Origin: Bog-366 sp963722555
GTDB lineage: Bacteria; Acidobacteriota; Terriglobia; UBA7540
Direction of reading: 5' to 3'
DNA: 64,000 nt
Assembly (NCBI GenBank): GCA_963722555.1
Contig: CAVRNQ010000001.1
Location: 744,001-808,000, forward strand
In this document: positions 56,067 to 64,000 of the stretch, piece after piece
How positions within the stretch are numbered: position 1 is the first letter of the stretch
Layout of the letters: every line of letters starts with the position of its first letter
Position numbers and translations under genes: made by a program
The notes under the pieces: generated by a model
Database searches by the model: none
What the model was told of the DNA's origin: nothing
What the model saw: the letters and a program-made list of their open reading frames with translations, nothing else

Positions 56067-56567
56067 TCAACCTTTCGCTGCGGGGTCGGGTTCCTTACGC
56101 TCACGGATCTGGCGAAGCTTTCCCAGAAACTCTTTGCGTTCCCGCGCTGCCGTTTCGGAGCGGCGGGTTTTGTCGTTGAGGAACCGCTGGCCTTTGATCG
56201 GTGAATTCTGTAGTGAATCAGCCCAGCCGCGCAATTGTCGCGAGATGCCTTCCGCGGCTGATTTCAAATTTGAAATTTCAGATTTCAGATCCGCGAAATT
56301 GGGAAGACGATCGAGCAGGCAAAGCATGGAACGCACCTCGCCCGCCGAGCCGCGCGCAATGTAAAGAAAGGTCAGGAGCTCCGGAGTCGTCCCGCGCTCG
56401 AATCCCTCGGCCACGTTATTCGAGACCGAAACCGCCGCCCGCTGGATTTGATCCCGCAAACTGAATTGCCCGCTGAACAGAGGTTTTCCGGTCAGTGCGT
56501 AGGTCTCGATCGCCAGGTTGATTGCTGCCCTCCAGACAGGTAGGTCCTCAAACCGTTCATACTTCAC
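56067..56567 (-). CDS. Four-helix bundle protein (S23/IVP-like)
   Basis: 166 aa. The family (23S rRNA intervening-sequence-encoded protein type) shows as YERFEDLPVWRAAINLAIET, FSLRDQIQRAAVSVSNNVAE and GFERGTTPELLTFLYIARGS. The segment ADLKSEISNLKSAAEG is encoded by a known-type palindromic repeat (56261-56290). Function not established. The C-terminal 40 residues are charged. Confidence 0.75.
   Translation of the reverse strand: MKYERFEDLPVWRAAINLAIETYALTGKPLFSGQFSLRDQIQRAAVSVSNNVAEGFERGTTPELLTFLYIARGSAGEVRSMLCLLDRLPNFADLKSEISNLKSAAEGISRQLRGWADSLQNSPIKGQRFLNDKTRRSETAARERKEFLGKLRQIRERKEPDPAAKG
56261..56290. repeat. GAAATTTCAAATCTG-type repeat inside the four-helix bundle gene
   Basis: TGATTTCAAATTTGAAATTT and CAGATTTCAG form near-tandem palindromic units that are read in frame as SEISNLKSAA. 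Confidence 0.7.
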
Positions 56568-56595
56568 GTGTCCTCCTCTGCCGGGCGCTCCCTGA

Positions 56596-57957
56596 TCACC
56601 CGCCGCGCGCGTATTTCTTCTTCCACTCCTCGATAGCCGCGAGTTTTTCCTTCAGTCTCTTTTCGAAGCCCTGATCGGTGGGGCGGTAGTAGTGGCGGTC
56701 CTTGAGGTTGTCGGGCAGGCACTGCATATCGGTGAGCTTTTCTTCGGCCTGGTGGGCGTACTGGTATCCCTTGCCGTAGCCAAAATCCGCCATCAGGCCG
56801 GTCACGGCGTTGCGCAAATGGAAGGGCACGGGTTCGGCAATGGTTTTCTCGGCGTCGCGCGCGACTTCACCATAGCCGACGTAAAGAGCGTTTGACTTGG
56901 GGGCGAGCGCAAGGTAGACCGCCGCCTCCGCGAGCGCCAAATTTCCTTCCGGCATTCCCAGGAAGTGCACCGCCTGCATAGCCGCGACCGTAACGCCCAA
57001 GGCGTGCGGGTCAGCCAGGCCGATGTCCTCCGAGGCCTCGCGAATCAGGCGGCGGGCGATGTAGAGAGGATCTTCTCCCGCTTCCAGCATGCGCCCCAGC
57101 CAGTAAAGGGCGGCATCGGGGTCGGAATTGCGAACCGACTTGTGGAGGGCGGAAATCAGGTTGTAGTGCTCTTCGCCGCCTTTGTCGTAAAGCAGAACCT
57201 TCCGTTGGATGGCGTCCTCAATCAGCGTTTCGGTAAGGGTGGCACGCCCTTCTGAGTCGCGCGGGGCCGCCGCGACGGCGGTTTCGAGCGTGTTGTAAGC
57301 CGAGCGCGCATCACCATTCGAAAACACCGCAATCTGCCGCAGGAGCTCATCGGAAATCTCGATGGGTTCGGAGCCGAGGCCACGCTTAGCATCACCGAGC
57401 GCGCGCCGCAGAAGCGCCTGCACCTCGTCGGTCGACAGCGCCGAGAGCATGTAGACCTTGGCGCGGGAGAGCAGCGCGGCGTTGACTTCGAAGGAGGGGT
57501 TCTCTGTGGTGGCGCCAATCAGCACGATGTCGCCCCGCTCGACGTAAGGTAGAAACGCGTCCTGCTGCGCCTTGTTGAAGCGGTGGATTTCGTCGATGAA
57601 CAGCACCGTGCGCCGGCCGTACTGGCGGACTTTTTCCGCAGCCGCCATGACCTCCTTGATTTCCTTAATACCCGCCAGGACGGCGCTGAAGCGCACGAAG
57701 TCGCTGCGCGTCTTGCGCGCGACGATGGTGCCGAGTGTGGTCTTGCCCGACCCGGGCGGGCCCCAGAGGATCATCGACCCCAGTTCGTCGCGTTCGATCT
57801 GACGGCGTAGCGGTTTGTTCGGACCCAGAATGTGAAGCTGGCCCACGAAATCTTCGATCGTCTCAGGCCGCATGCGATCGGCGAGGGGCGAAGGAGTCGC
57901 CCCGCGTGGCGAGGTGGTCGTGGAGAAGTCGGGGGGTGGTGGTTCGAAAAGGCTCAT
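56596..57957 (-). CDS. rarA: Replication-associated recombination protein A
   Basis: 453 aa. The AAA+ clamp-loader-like ATPase: LADRMRPETIEDFVGQLHIL at the N-terminus, Walker A in WGPPGSGKTTLGTIV, Walker B in VLFIDEIHRFNKAQQDAFL, and sensor GATTENPSFEVNAALLSRAK. The C-terminal MgsA domain (DIGLADPHALGVTVAAMQAV and YVGYGEVARDAEKT) is present. It acts at stalled replication forks. Confidence 0.93.
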   Translation of the reverse strand: MSLFEPPPPDFSTTTSPRGATPSPLADRMRPETIEDFVGQLHILGPNKPLRRQIERDELGSMILWGPPGSGKTTLGTIVARKTRSDFVRFSAVLAGIKEIKEVMAAAEKVRQYGRRTVLFIDEIHRFNKAQQDAFLPYVERGDIVLIGATTENPSFEVNAALLSRAKVYMLSALSTDEVQALLRRALGDAKRGLGSEPIEISDELLRQIAVFSNGDARSAYNTLETAVAAAPRDSEGRATLTETLIEDAIQRKVLLYDKGGEEHYNLISALHKSVRNSDPDAALYWLGRMLEAGEDPLYIARRLIREASEDIGLADPHALGVTVAAMQAVHFLGMPEGNLALAEAAVYLALAPKSNALYVGYGEVARDAEKTIAEPVPFHLRNAVTGLMADFGYGKGYQYAHQAEEKLTDMQCLPDNLKDRHYYRPTDQGFEKRLKEKLAAIEEWKKKYARGG

Positions 57958-58102
57958 GGGAATTGGTTCATCGGGTCATTTGGCAATCGGGCCATTGGGA
58001 TTGACGATTGTCGATTTCCGCTTCCGCAGGCTGGCTTTAAATCGTCAATTGGCGATTGAAAATCGCCCATGAAATCGCTCGATGACCCGGTGGCCAGATG
58101 AC

Positions 58103-58915
58103 TCAATACGTGAATCCCCGTTGGCGCGCGGCCTCGTACAGAAAAATGCTCGCGGCCGTGGCGGCGTTCACGGAATCGACTTCTTCCCGGATAGGGATGC
58201 TGAGAAGCTGGCTGGCGTGCCGGGCGATCTCATCGGGCAATCCGCTGGCCTCGCGTCCGATCAGAATCGCCAGGGGTCCCGTCAGATCCGCTTGCCAGAG
58301 CGGAGATGGGCTGTGACGATCCGCCGCCACAAGGCGCACGCGCCGGCTCAGGAAGGGTAGGGCTTCACTGGGATTAAGGCCGCTAACCAGCGGAAGCCGG
58401 AAGATCGCTCCCGCCGAGGAGCGCACTGCCTTGGGGTTGAACGGGCTGACGGTCTCCTGCAAAGTCAGGAGCGCGGAAGCGGAAAACGCCAGCGCGCTGC
58501 GCATCATGGTGCCGAGGTTGCCGGGATCCTGGACGCGGCAGGCCACCAGCAGCAGGGCGTCGCGGGCGGCCGCCAGGGGTTCGAGTTGGTAAGCGGGCAG
58601 TTCCACGAGCGCCGCAATTCCCTGCGGCGACTGCGTTTGCGCAACGCGCTCGAACAAGCGGTCAGGGACCTGGGTGGTTTCGGCGTCCGCGGGCAGGCGG
58701 TCGAGGAGCGCGGCGAACCTTTGCGCTGCGCCACTTGCCACCAAGACGCTGTGAGTCTTGACGCCCGGGGCCGCCTTCAGGGCCTCCTCCACCAGAAACG
58801 GGCCCTCCACCGCCAGCCAGCCCTGCCGCGTCGTGCCCTCGGCCAGCGCGCTCCGGAAAACCTTCACGAGCGCATTGCTGGGACTGGCAACTTCCCGGGA
58901 TTTTGCGGGCCGCAT
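58103..58915 (-). CDS. TrmH/SpoU-family RNA 2'-O-methyltransferase
   Basis: 270 aa from the ATG at 58915 (GAGG 7 nt upstream). SPOUT motifs: QDPGNLGTMMRSALAFSASA, LAILIGREASGLPDEI and IPIREEVDSVNAATAASIFL (the trefoil-knot SAM site). An N-terminal substrate-binding region (WLAVEGPFLVEEALKAA) fits the TsnR/TrmH group. The target rRNA or tRNA position is not known. Confidence 0.88.
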   Translation of the reverse strand: MRPAKSREVASPSNALVKVFRSALAEGTTRQGWLAVEGPFLVEEALKAAPGVKTHSVLVASGAAQRFAALLDRLPADAETTQVPDRLFERVAQTQSPQGIAALVELPAYQLEPLAAARDALLLVACRVQDPGNLGTMMRSALAFSASALLTLQETVSPFNPKAVRSSAGAIFRLPLVSGLNPSEALPFLSRRVRLVAADRHSPSPLWQADLTGPLAILIGREASGLPDEIARHASQLLSIPIREEVDSVNAATAASIFLYEAARQRGFTY

Positions 58916-59083
58916 AGGATGACCTCGACCGTTTGGTTGGCTGCGACGACAGCTTAACTCCAGGGAGGGGCGAAGTCGAGCCCCGAGCGTTCCGAAGCGA
59001 CTTTGCATGGCGCCGCGAGCCCAGGCCTGTGATAGAATCCCGCCGCTTTCTGGCATTGCTAAGATAAGCCCGGGGAGGTTTCC

Positions 59084-60205
59084 ATGCGCAAGGTGGGGTT
59101 GTTTCTTCTGGTGTTCTGCTTTGTTCCCGCAGGGTTCGCTCAGGAACTGAGTGGGCTGCTCGCGGGTTTGACCCAGCCACACGACTATGTCCTGAAGCGC
59201 GTCTCGAGCTGGGATCGGACCGGCGGAAACGCCGACATGCGCCACATTGCGGCGGGCGAAACCTTCACGGCGCTGGAAGAGTCCGGCCCCGGCGTCATTA
59301 CCCACGTCTGGATCACCATCGCGAGCCCTGAGGATGCACATTTGAAGAAGTTGGTGCTCCGCATCTACTGGGACAACGAACCCACGCCCAGCGTCGAGGC
59401 GCCCATCGGCGATTTCTTCGGACTGGGCCTCGGTGAATACTTCACCTACCAGTCTTTGCCCCTGGCCGTCAGTTCGATTAAGGCTCTGAACTCGTTTTTC
59501 CCGATGCCCTTCCAAAAGATGGCAAAAATCACGGTAACCAACGAAGGCAGACTCCCGGTGGATGCGTTCTACTTCAATATTGATTACCGCAAGTACAAGA
59601 ACTCTCTACCCGCCGATACGCTCTATTTTCATGCCCAGTATCGCCAGGCTACCCCGAACCATGGCTGGACTAACCAGTGGCAGCGCAATGGAGACGCGTT
59701 CGTTGACGGAAGACCCAACCTGACGGGCGAGGACAATTACATCTGGCTGGAAGCCACGGGGCGTGGTCACTATGTGGGGGTCACCATGTCCGTGTTGCAG
59801 AACCAGGACCAGTGGTGGGGCGAAGGCGATGACATGTTCTTCATTGACGGGGAGAGGCTCCCGTCGATCAATGGCACGGGTTCGGAAGACTACTTCCTGG
59901 GGGCATGGGATTTTGGCGATAAGCCCTTCGCGTACGAATTGTTTGGCGCGCCCGTAAAGGGCGATGAAGTGGCCGGAAGCCGGTCATCCGTCTATCGCTT
60001 CCACCTGGATTCGCCAATTCCCTTCACGAAATCGATTCGCGCCACCATCGAGCACGGCCACGCCAATCACCGCTCGGATAACTATTTTTCCGTAGCTTAC
60101 TGGTACCAGACAGAACCCCACGGTCCCTTCCCGGTGCTACCCCCAGTTGAGCAGCGGCTGCCCAAGCTTTATCCCGTGGGCGGACCGGGCAATGCTGGGA
60201 AGTAA
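59084..60205 (+). CDS. DUF2961/GH172-family exported protein
   Basis: 373 aa with a signal peptide (MRKVGLFLLVFCFVPAGFAQ). The DUF2961 family, now a glycoside hydrolase group, is seen in DYVLKRVSSWDRTGGNADMR, FEALEESGPGVITHVWITIA-type beta strands, FPMPFQKMAKITVTNEG, DDMFFIDGERLPSINGTGSE and DYFLGAWDFGD. The Glu of GTGSEDYF is a likely catalytic acid. It may act on fructan-like or arabinan-like sugars; the substrate is not known. Confidence 0.82.
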   Translation: MRKVGLFLLVFCFVPAGFAQELSGLLAGLTQPHDYVLKRVSSWDRTGGNADMRHIAAGETFTALEESGPGVITHVWITIASPEDAHLKKLVLRIYWDNEPTPSVEAPIGDFFGLGLGEYFTYQSLPLAVSSIKALNSFFPMPFQKMAKITVTNEGRLPVDAFYFNIDYRKYKNSLPADTLYFHAQYRQATPNHGWTNQWQRNGDAFVDGRPNLTGEDNYIWLEATGRGHYVGVTMSVLQNQDQWWGEGDDMFFIDGERLPSINGTGSEDYFLGAWDFGDKPFAYELFGAPVKGDEVAGSRSSVYRFHLDSPIPFTKSIRATIEHGHANHRSDNYFSVAYWYQTEPHGPFPVLPPVEQRLPKLYPVGGPGNAGK

Positions 60206-60612
60206 GACCCCGAAGTGATGAGTCAAGGGCTTGCAGTTTCCGTGAAGGGCGAGGTGGTGCCGCTTCCAGGTCCCGGATGGGGTTTGGCTTGACTGGCGGA
60301 CTGCTATGGGGATCCCCAGTTGGCGGGTTCGCCGCTACAGGTTTTGCAGCAACTCCGGCGCGGGTAGTGGGCGGATTTTGCTGGGACATCCCGCAAGCGT
60401 CCCGCTACGGGATAACCAAAGGCTCGTGGTCGCCTATGGCGGGCCTCCCCGCCTCTGCGGCGGCCCACCCTCCCATCTATTGACGAAGACCAAGCAGCAA
60501 CCGACCGCATCACAACTCAGGTTCAATACCCCCAGAAAGAAACTCTGCTGTCTAGCCGAATGCCAGCTAAAGGCCAGCGAGTTTGTGCCGATGTGCACAC
60601 TGGGTGGGGACA
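60206..60612. other. Gap upstream of the second HDOD operon
   Basis: About 400 bp. It contains a GC-rich repeat region (60300-60480) with CCCGCAAGCGTCCCGCTACG and a sigma-28 promoter at its end. No gene supported. Confidence 0.55.
60568..60594 (+). promoter_or_regulatory. Sigma-28 promoter of the HDOD-cheY-cheX operon
   Basis: TAAA (inside CTAAAG), exactly 15 nt, GCCGATGT. The -35 is perfect and the -10 matches 6 of 8. The expected transcript begins about 11 nt before the gene. Confidence 0.7.
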
Positions 60613-61626
60613 ATGTATTTACCTAAGGAAAAAGTGCTGGTCCCGGCTCCTGAGAAGCTCGAAACCCCAGGTTCGCCGAGGGCCGAAGACCCCGAAGCCA
60701 AACAGAACCGAAGGCTTGCCCTGATGGCTTCGCTTTCTGACGGGCTGCCAACCTTGCCGGCGTATGTGTTCGAGTTGAACAGCTTGCTCAGTGCCAATCC
60801 AGTGAACCTCAAGCACGTGGGTGAAGTCATTCGGACGGATCCTAGCCTTACCGCACAGGTCGTTCGCCTCTGTAACTCAGCCTTTGTGGGAGTACGAGGT
60901 CACGTCAGGAGCATTGAACACGCGGTGATCCTGCTGGGGACAGAAAGGCTCCGGACCCTGATCCTAACCTGCTCGCTGCTGGAATATGTCGGTCATAGGA
61001 TCGCATCAGAGGACATACAGTCATTTTGGCAGCACTGCTTCCTCACGGCAACGCTTAGCGAGCGGCTCGCCCGAGGGATTGGCTATCCCCAACCCGAGCA
61101 AGCCTACCTCGCGGGTCTCCTGCATGACATTGGGGCTCTGCCCCTCTTACTCACCAAGTCTTCCGAGCTAGGAGAGGCAGAGAGTGCCGCTTTCGGAGGT
61201 TGGTGTGAGTCGGTCACTTTAGAGCGCGAGCGCTTTGGGATAGACCATTGCGAAGTTGGCCGCTGGATTGGGACCTCGTGGGATTTCTCTCCCGCACTAC
61301 TGGAAGTCATGGTTTGCCACCACAATCCCCGGGAAGCCAGTCTCGACCCACATTTGGTAGGCATCGTGGCGGCGGCAGACCAGTTCTGTGTTGTACGAGG
61401 GGTTATGCAGGGCGCCGCCCCGCCGGAGCCTTGTGGGTCTGCCACCCATCAGAGCGACCAGTTCCTCCGCGCCTGCCTGCCGGGTTTAAGCCCTGAAGAG
61501 GCTGGGAAATTGGGAGAAATGCTCGAGACAGATTTCCTCCATCTGATTCAATTAATGGATCTTGGAGCCGCCGGTGTGTTTGGAGGCGGAATTCCGAAGA
61601 ATCCTTTCCGAGAATTCGAGGCGTAG
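60613..61626 (+). CDS. HDOD domain signalling protein
   Basis: 337 aa from the ATG at 60613. HDOD domain: LPTLPAYVFELNSLLSANPV, RTDPSLTAQVVRLCNSAFVG, HAVILLGTERLRTLILTCSL, YLAGLLHDIGALPLLL and IDHCEVGRWIGTSWDFSPA. It is related to the gene at 29888. The following gene, a CheY, begins 2 bp after it, so they share a transcript. Confidence 0.87.
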   Translation: MYLPKEKVLVPAPEKLETPGSPRAEDPEAKQNRRLALMASLSDGLPTLPAYVFELNSLLSANPVNLKHVGEVIRTDPSLTAQVVRLCNSAFVGVRGHVRSIEHAVILLGTERLRTLILTCSLLEYVGHRIASEDIQSFWQHCFLTATLSERLARGIGYPQPEQAYLAGLLHDIGALPLLLTKSSELGEAESAAFGGWCESVTLERERFGIDHCEVGRWIGTSWDFSPALLEVMVCHHNPREASLDPHLVGIVAAADQFCVVRGVMQGAAPPEPCGSATHQSDQFLRACLPGLSPEEAGKLGEMLETDFLHLIQLMDLGAAGVFGGGIPKNPFREFEA

Positions 61627-61628
61627 AC

Positions 61629-62009
61629 ATGAACCCGCTGCGTGTATTGATTGTGGACGACTCTTCCGTAATGAGGAAGATTGTCCACCGTTCTCTCAGC
61701 CAAGCGGGGCTGGAGTTGGCGGAGGTCTTCGAGGCCAGCAATGGCGTCGAAGCCTTGGCGCGAATGCAAGAAACTCGCGTGGACTTGATCCTCAGCGATA
61801 TCAACATGCCGACCATGGACGGCCTTGAACTGGTGCGGCAACTTCAGTCCCTCGAAAACGCGAAGGGAGTGCCCATCGTGATGATCACCACGGAAGCAGG
61901 CGAGAGCCATGTCGTTCAGGCACTGTCCAGCGGTGCTCGGGGCTACATCCGAAAACCTTTCACTCCAGACCAAATCAAAGAGCGAATCATTCCACTCCTC
62001 GGGGCGTAA
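61629..62009 (+). CDS. CheY-like response regulator
   Basis: 126 aa. Receiver domain with VLIVDDSSVMRKIVHRSL, DLILSDINMPTMDGLELVRQ (phospho-Asp), IVMITTEAGESHVV (Thr) and GYIRKPFTPDQIKERI (Lys). It is one of two CheY genes in the window. Confidence 0.92.
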   Translation: MNPLRVLIVDDSSVMRKIVHRSLSQAGLELAEVFEASNGVEALARMQETRVDLILSDINMPTMDGLELVRQLQSLENAKGVPIVMITTEAGESHVVQALSSGARGYIRKPFTPDQIKERIIPLLGA

Positions 62010-62030
62010 CTATGGAAACCGATCTTCGGC

Positions 62031-62579
62031 GTGAAGGTACGAAACCGGTGCATCTTATTCTCTCGGCACAATCCTCTGGCCGCCCCCCGGCCACTTCCAG
62101 GCTGTTCGACGCTACCCCGGGAGGAAACCCGAAAGGAATTGACTGGGGCGCTCGAGCATGGCGCACGGGAAGTGTTCGAGATGATGGTGGGAACCGCCCT
62201 GGGTTCCGCAGACTACGCCGACCTGCCTCGCGTGGCTGATTACACGGCCATGATCGGCCTGGCGGGAGACCTGTGCGGCGTCATGAGTTTCCGATGCACC
62301 AGCGCCTCGGCCTCACGGATAGCAGGTCTCATGCTCAACTCGAACGACCCGGTACCCGAAGAGGCCGTCCGGGATGCGATGGGGGAAATCTGCAACATGG
62401 TTGCCGGGTCCTTCAAAGCCCGGGTCATGGGCCTTGCCGATCAATGCATGCTCTCCGTGCCCACGGTCGTGACCGGTAAGGACTATCAACTCCACTCGAT
62501 GGCAAACGGGGAGCGAGTCCATGTCTCGATGGGCTTTGAGGACGCAGTTCTTTGGATCACGTTGGACCTGCATATGTGA
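62031..62579 (+). CDS. CheX-type chemotaxis phosphatase
   Basis: 182 aa if it begins at the GTG at 62031, but the true start is uncertain; the conserved part starts near codon 37 (KELTGALEHGAREVFEMMVG). CheX motif: VRDAMGEICNMVAGSFKARV (ExxN of the phosphatase). It would dephosphorylate the CheY product just upstream. An ATG at 62012 is in another frame and ends at 62239. Confidence 0.7.
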   Translation: MKVRNRCILFSRHNPLAAPRPLPGCSTLPREETRKELTGALEHGAREVFEMMVGTALGSADYADLPRVADYTAMIGLAGDLCGVMSFRCTSASASRIAGLMLNSNDPVPEEAVRDAMGEICNMVAGSFKARVMGLADQCMLSVPTVVTGKDYQLHSMANGERVHVSMGFEDAVLWITLDLHM

Positions 62580-62814
62580 GCGACCGAGCTCAGATGGGCT
62601 TGTCCGCCCTGCCACGCCCGGAGACCTAGCTTAGGAAGATCTTGCCCGGAAGACCGCCCGAGCTCGGCAGAATGTTCTCACCGCCCTGCGTTTCCGTCCC
62701 TGGGTCCTCTCCCAGAAGTTCGGCAAACCCGTTTATTTGCAATGCCATTCAGAATTTCATCGTCCTGAGTTCAATTGGTATCAACCCTGCTTGAACCCCC
62801 AGGGGAGATTTGAT

Positions 62815-63552
62815 ATGGACAGCGGGTTCTACGCCGCGTGCACGGGGCTGCTTGCCAAGACGGATGCACTGGAACTGGCCGCGAACAATTTGGCCAACGT
62901 GAGCACGACCGGTTACAAGTCAGGGATGGAGTTCTATCGTTCTCTTACGGCCAGTATGAGTGGAAGGCATCTCAGCCCACTCAACCAGGCCGTTAACGAC
63001 TACGGGGTGCTGGGTGGTGCGGTAGTGGATATGACGAAGGGGGAGTTGGCCAGGACGGGTAACGATTTGGACTTGGCCTTGGAGGACTCCGGATTCTTTG
63101 CCGTCCAGACGCCTGCGGGAGTGCGCTACACCCGCAACGGAAGCTTTCATACGGATGCCTCGGGCCGACTCATGACCTCCACGGGTAACCCGGTCCTGGG
63201 AGAGGTGGGCCCCATCACCCTCCCCGGCGGAACCATCTCCATCAGTTCCGACGGCACCATCTCTCAGCAAGGGGCCGTAGTGGCCAGCTTGAAGCTCGTC
63301 ACCTTCGCGCCCGGGACCTCCCTGCTTCCCGAGGGGAATTCCCTCTTCTCGGCGCCCCAGGGATCCGAACGGCCCGACGGCGACGCCCGCTTGTCCCAGG
63401 GTATGCTGGAAAGTTCGAACCAGAATCCTGTGGTCGGCGCCGTCAGCTTGATGGCTTTGCAGCGGCACGCCGCGCTCCTGCAACGGGCGTTGTCGATTTT
63501 CCATACGACTTTCAACGGCACGGCAGCACAAGAACTGCCGAAGGTGTCTTAA
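62815..63552 (+). CDS. flgF: Flagellar basal-body rod protein FlgF
   Basis: 245 aa from the ATG at 62815, which has GGGGAG 7 nt upstream; an open frame extends upstream but the family starts here. It has an N-terminal rod motif (SGFYAACTGLLAKTDALELA, ANNLANVSTTGYKS) and the FlgE/F/G core (GNDLDLALEDSGFFAVQTPA, GVRYTRNGSFHTDASGRLMT). Proximal-rod component, followed 15 bp later by flgG. Confidence 0.88.
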   Translation: MDSGFYAACTGLLAKTDALELAANNLANVSTTGYKSGMEFYRSLTASMSGRHLSPLNQAVNDYGVLGGAVVDMTKGELARTGNDLDLALEDSGFFAVQTPAGVRYTRNGSFHTDASGRLMTSTGNPVLGEVGPITLPGGTISISSDGTISQQGAVVASLKLVTFAPGTSLLPEGNSLFSAPQGSERPDGDARLSQGMLESSNQNPVVGAVSLMALQRHAALLQRALSIFHTTFNGTAAQELPKVS

Positions 63553-63567
63553 CCGAAGGAGATTGGA

Positions 63568-64000
63568 ATGTTCCGAGCCCTCTACACGGCGGCGAGCGGG
63601 ATGCTCGCCCAGCAACTCAACCTCGACAATGTTGCGAACAACCTCGCGAACGCCAGCACGCACGGTTATCGCGGGAGTCGGCTGCAATTCCAGGACCTAC
63701 TCTACCAGGAACTCGTCGTACCCGGGTCGGCCGCCACCCAGCAGACCACCGTGGCGGAGGGACTCCAAATCGGCCTGGGAACTCGCGTCGCGGCTTCGGA
63801 GGTCCTGCAAAGGCAGGGTGATTACGACAACACAGGGAATCCCTTGGATTTGGCGATTCAAGGCCAAGGCTTCTTCCAGGTTAAACAGCCGAATGGCGAG
63901 ATCGCCTACACGCGCGCGGGCACCTTTCACCTGGACCAGCAAGGGACCGTGGTTACAGCCAACGGAGACCCCCTGGAACCGGCCGTGATGATCCCGAACG
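63568..64000 (+). CDS. flgG: Flagellar distal rod protein FlgG (5' part, runs off the window)
   Basis: 144 codons seen from the ATG at 63568 (GAAGGAGA upstream). FRALYTAASGMLAQQLNLDN, VANNLANASTHGYRG, LYQELVVPGSAATQQTTVAE, GLGTRVAASEVLQRQGDYDN and NPLDLAIQGQGFFQVKQPNG are typical FlgG. The gene continues beyond 64000. Confidence 0.93.
   Translation, partial: MFRALYTAASGMLAQQLNLDNVANNLANASTHGYRGSRLQFQDLLYQELVVPGSAATQQTTVAEGLQIGLGTRVAASEVLQRQGDYDNTGNPLDLAIQGQGFFQVKQPNGEIAYTRAGTFHLDQQGTVVTANGDPLEPAVMIPN

Noticed and set aside
62012..62239. An alternative start for the second CheX at the ATG at 62012
   Set aside because: It is in a different frame that ends at 62239 and does not encode the CheX motif.

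Overview
The window is a 64 kb stretch of a GC-rich bacterial chromosome. Housekeeping genes (argGHR, purDE, trpS, scpAB, hisC, mnmG, rarA) lie beside a flagellar and chemotaxis locus. Several families of short palindromic repeats are scattered between the genes. The gene families (DUF362, LssY_C, DUF2961/GH172, a quinoprotein-relay-like MBL protein, SwrD/FlbD plus MotAB) and the repeat types suggest an Acidobacteriota member or a close relative. This is an inference, because no rRNA or other marker gene is present. No rRNA, tRNA or CRISPR array was seen.

Layout. 1-7 kb: the 5' end of a membrane spermidine-synthase-like gene (minus), a DUF362 protein and an MBL-fold protein (plus), then argR, argG and argH (minus). 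7-11.5 kb: two small unknown genes, an LssY_C protein, and an insertion sequence with a DUF6788 accessory ORF and a transposase broken by an amber codon. 12-21.6 kb: a minus-strand chemotaxis operon cheA-cheW-mcp-cheY-cheB-cheR-cheX. Its cheA is split by an intact IS4-family element with a 9-bp target duplication. 22-30.8 kb: fliS, fliD, flaG and flagellin (minus), then swrD/flbD, motA, motB and an HDOD gene (plus). 30.8-36 kb: a repeat-rich region with gene remnants, a haloperoxidase-like hydrolase, a DedA-like protein and a BrnT/BrnA-like pair with a frameshifted toxin. 36-43 kb: a membrane protein, a polysaccharide deacetylase, a YdjM-like protein, a hydrolase, purD/purE and an amidohydrolase. 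43-50 kb: a Uma2-like gene, mnmG carrying in-frame palindromic insertions, two toxin-antitoxin pairs, an AhpD-like gene with an in-frame UGA, and an APC permease. 50-60 kb: trpS, scpA, scpB, rluB, hisC, a CoA-binding protein, a four-helix-bundle protein, rarA, a TrmH-family methyltransferase and a DUF2961 protein. 60.6-64 kb: a second HDOD gene, cheY, cheX, flgF and the start of flgG.

How the genes fit together. Four sites match the sigma-28 (FliA) promoter, with GCCGAT-type -10 boxes and TAAA-like -35 boxes 15-16 nt apart. They lie upstream of cheA, fliD, flagellin and the HDOD-cheY-cheX group, so the motility genes look like one late-flagellar regulon. The IS in cheA would be expected to disable or alter chemotaxis in the cell that was sequenced.

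The most notable finding is a likely selenoprotein at 47565-48146. An AhpD-like CxxC site reads Cys-Phe-Tyr-UGA, the frame stays open after it, and a perfect 8-bp hairpin with a GGA loop begins 9 nt past the UGA, where a bacterial SECIS element should be. Two other features stand out: mnmG contains two expressed palindromic elements in frame, and a diverged second copy of its 3' tail lies just beyond a toxin-antitoxin pair.
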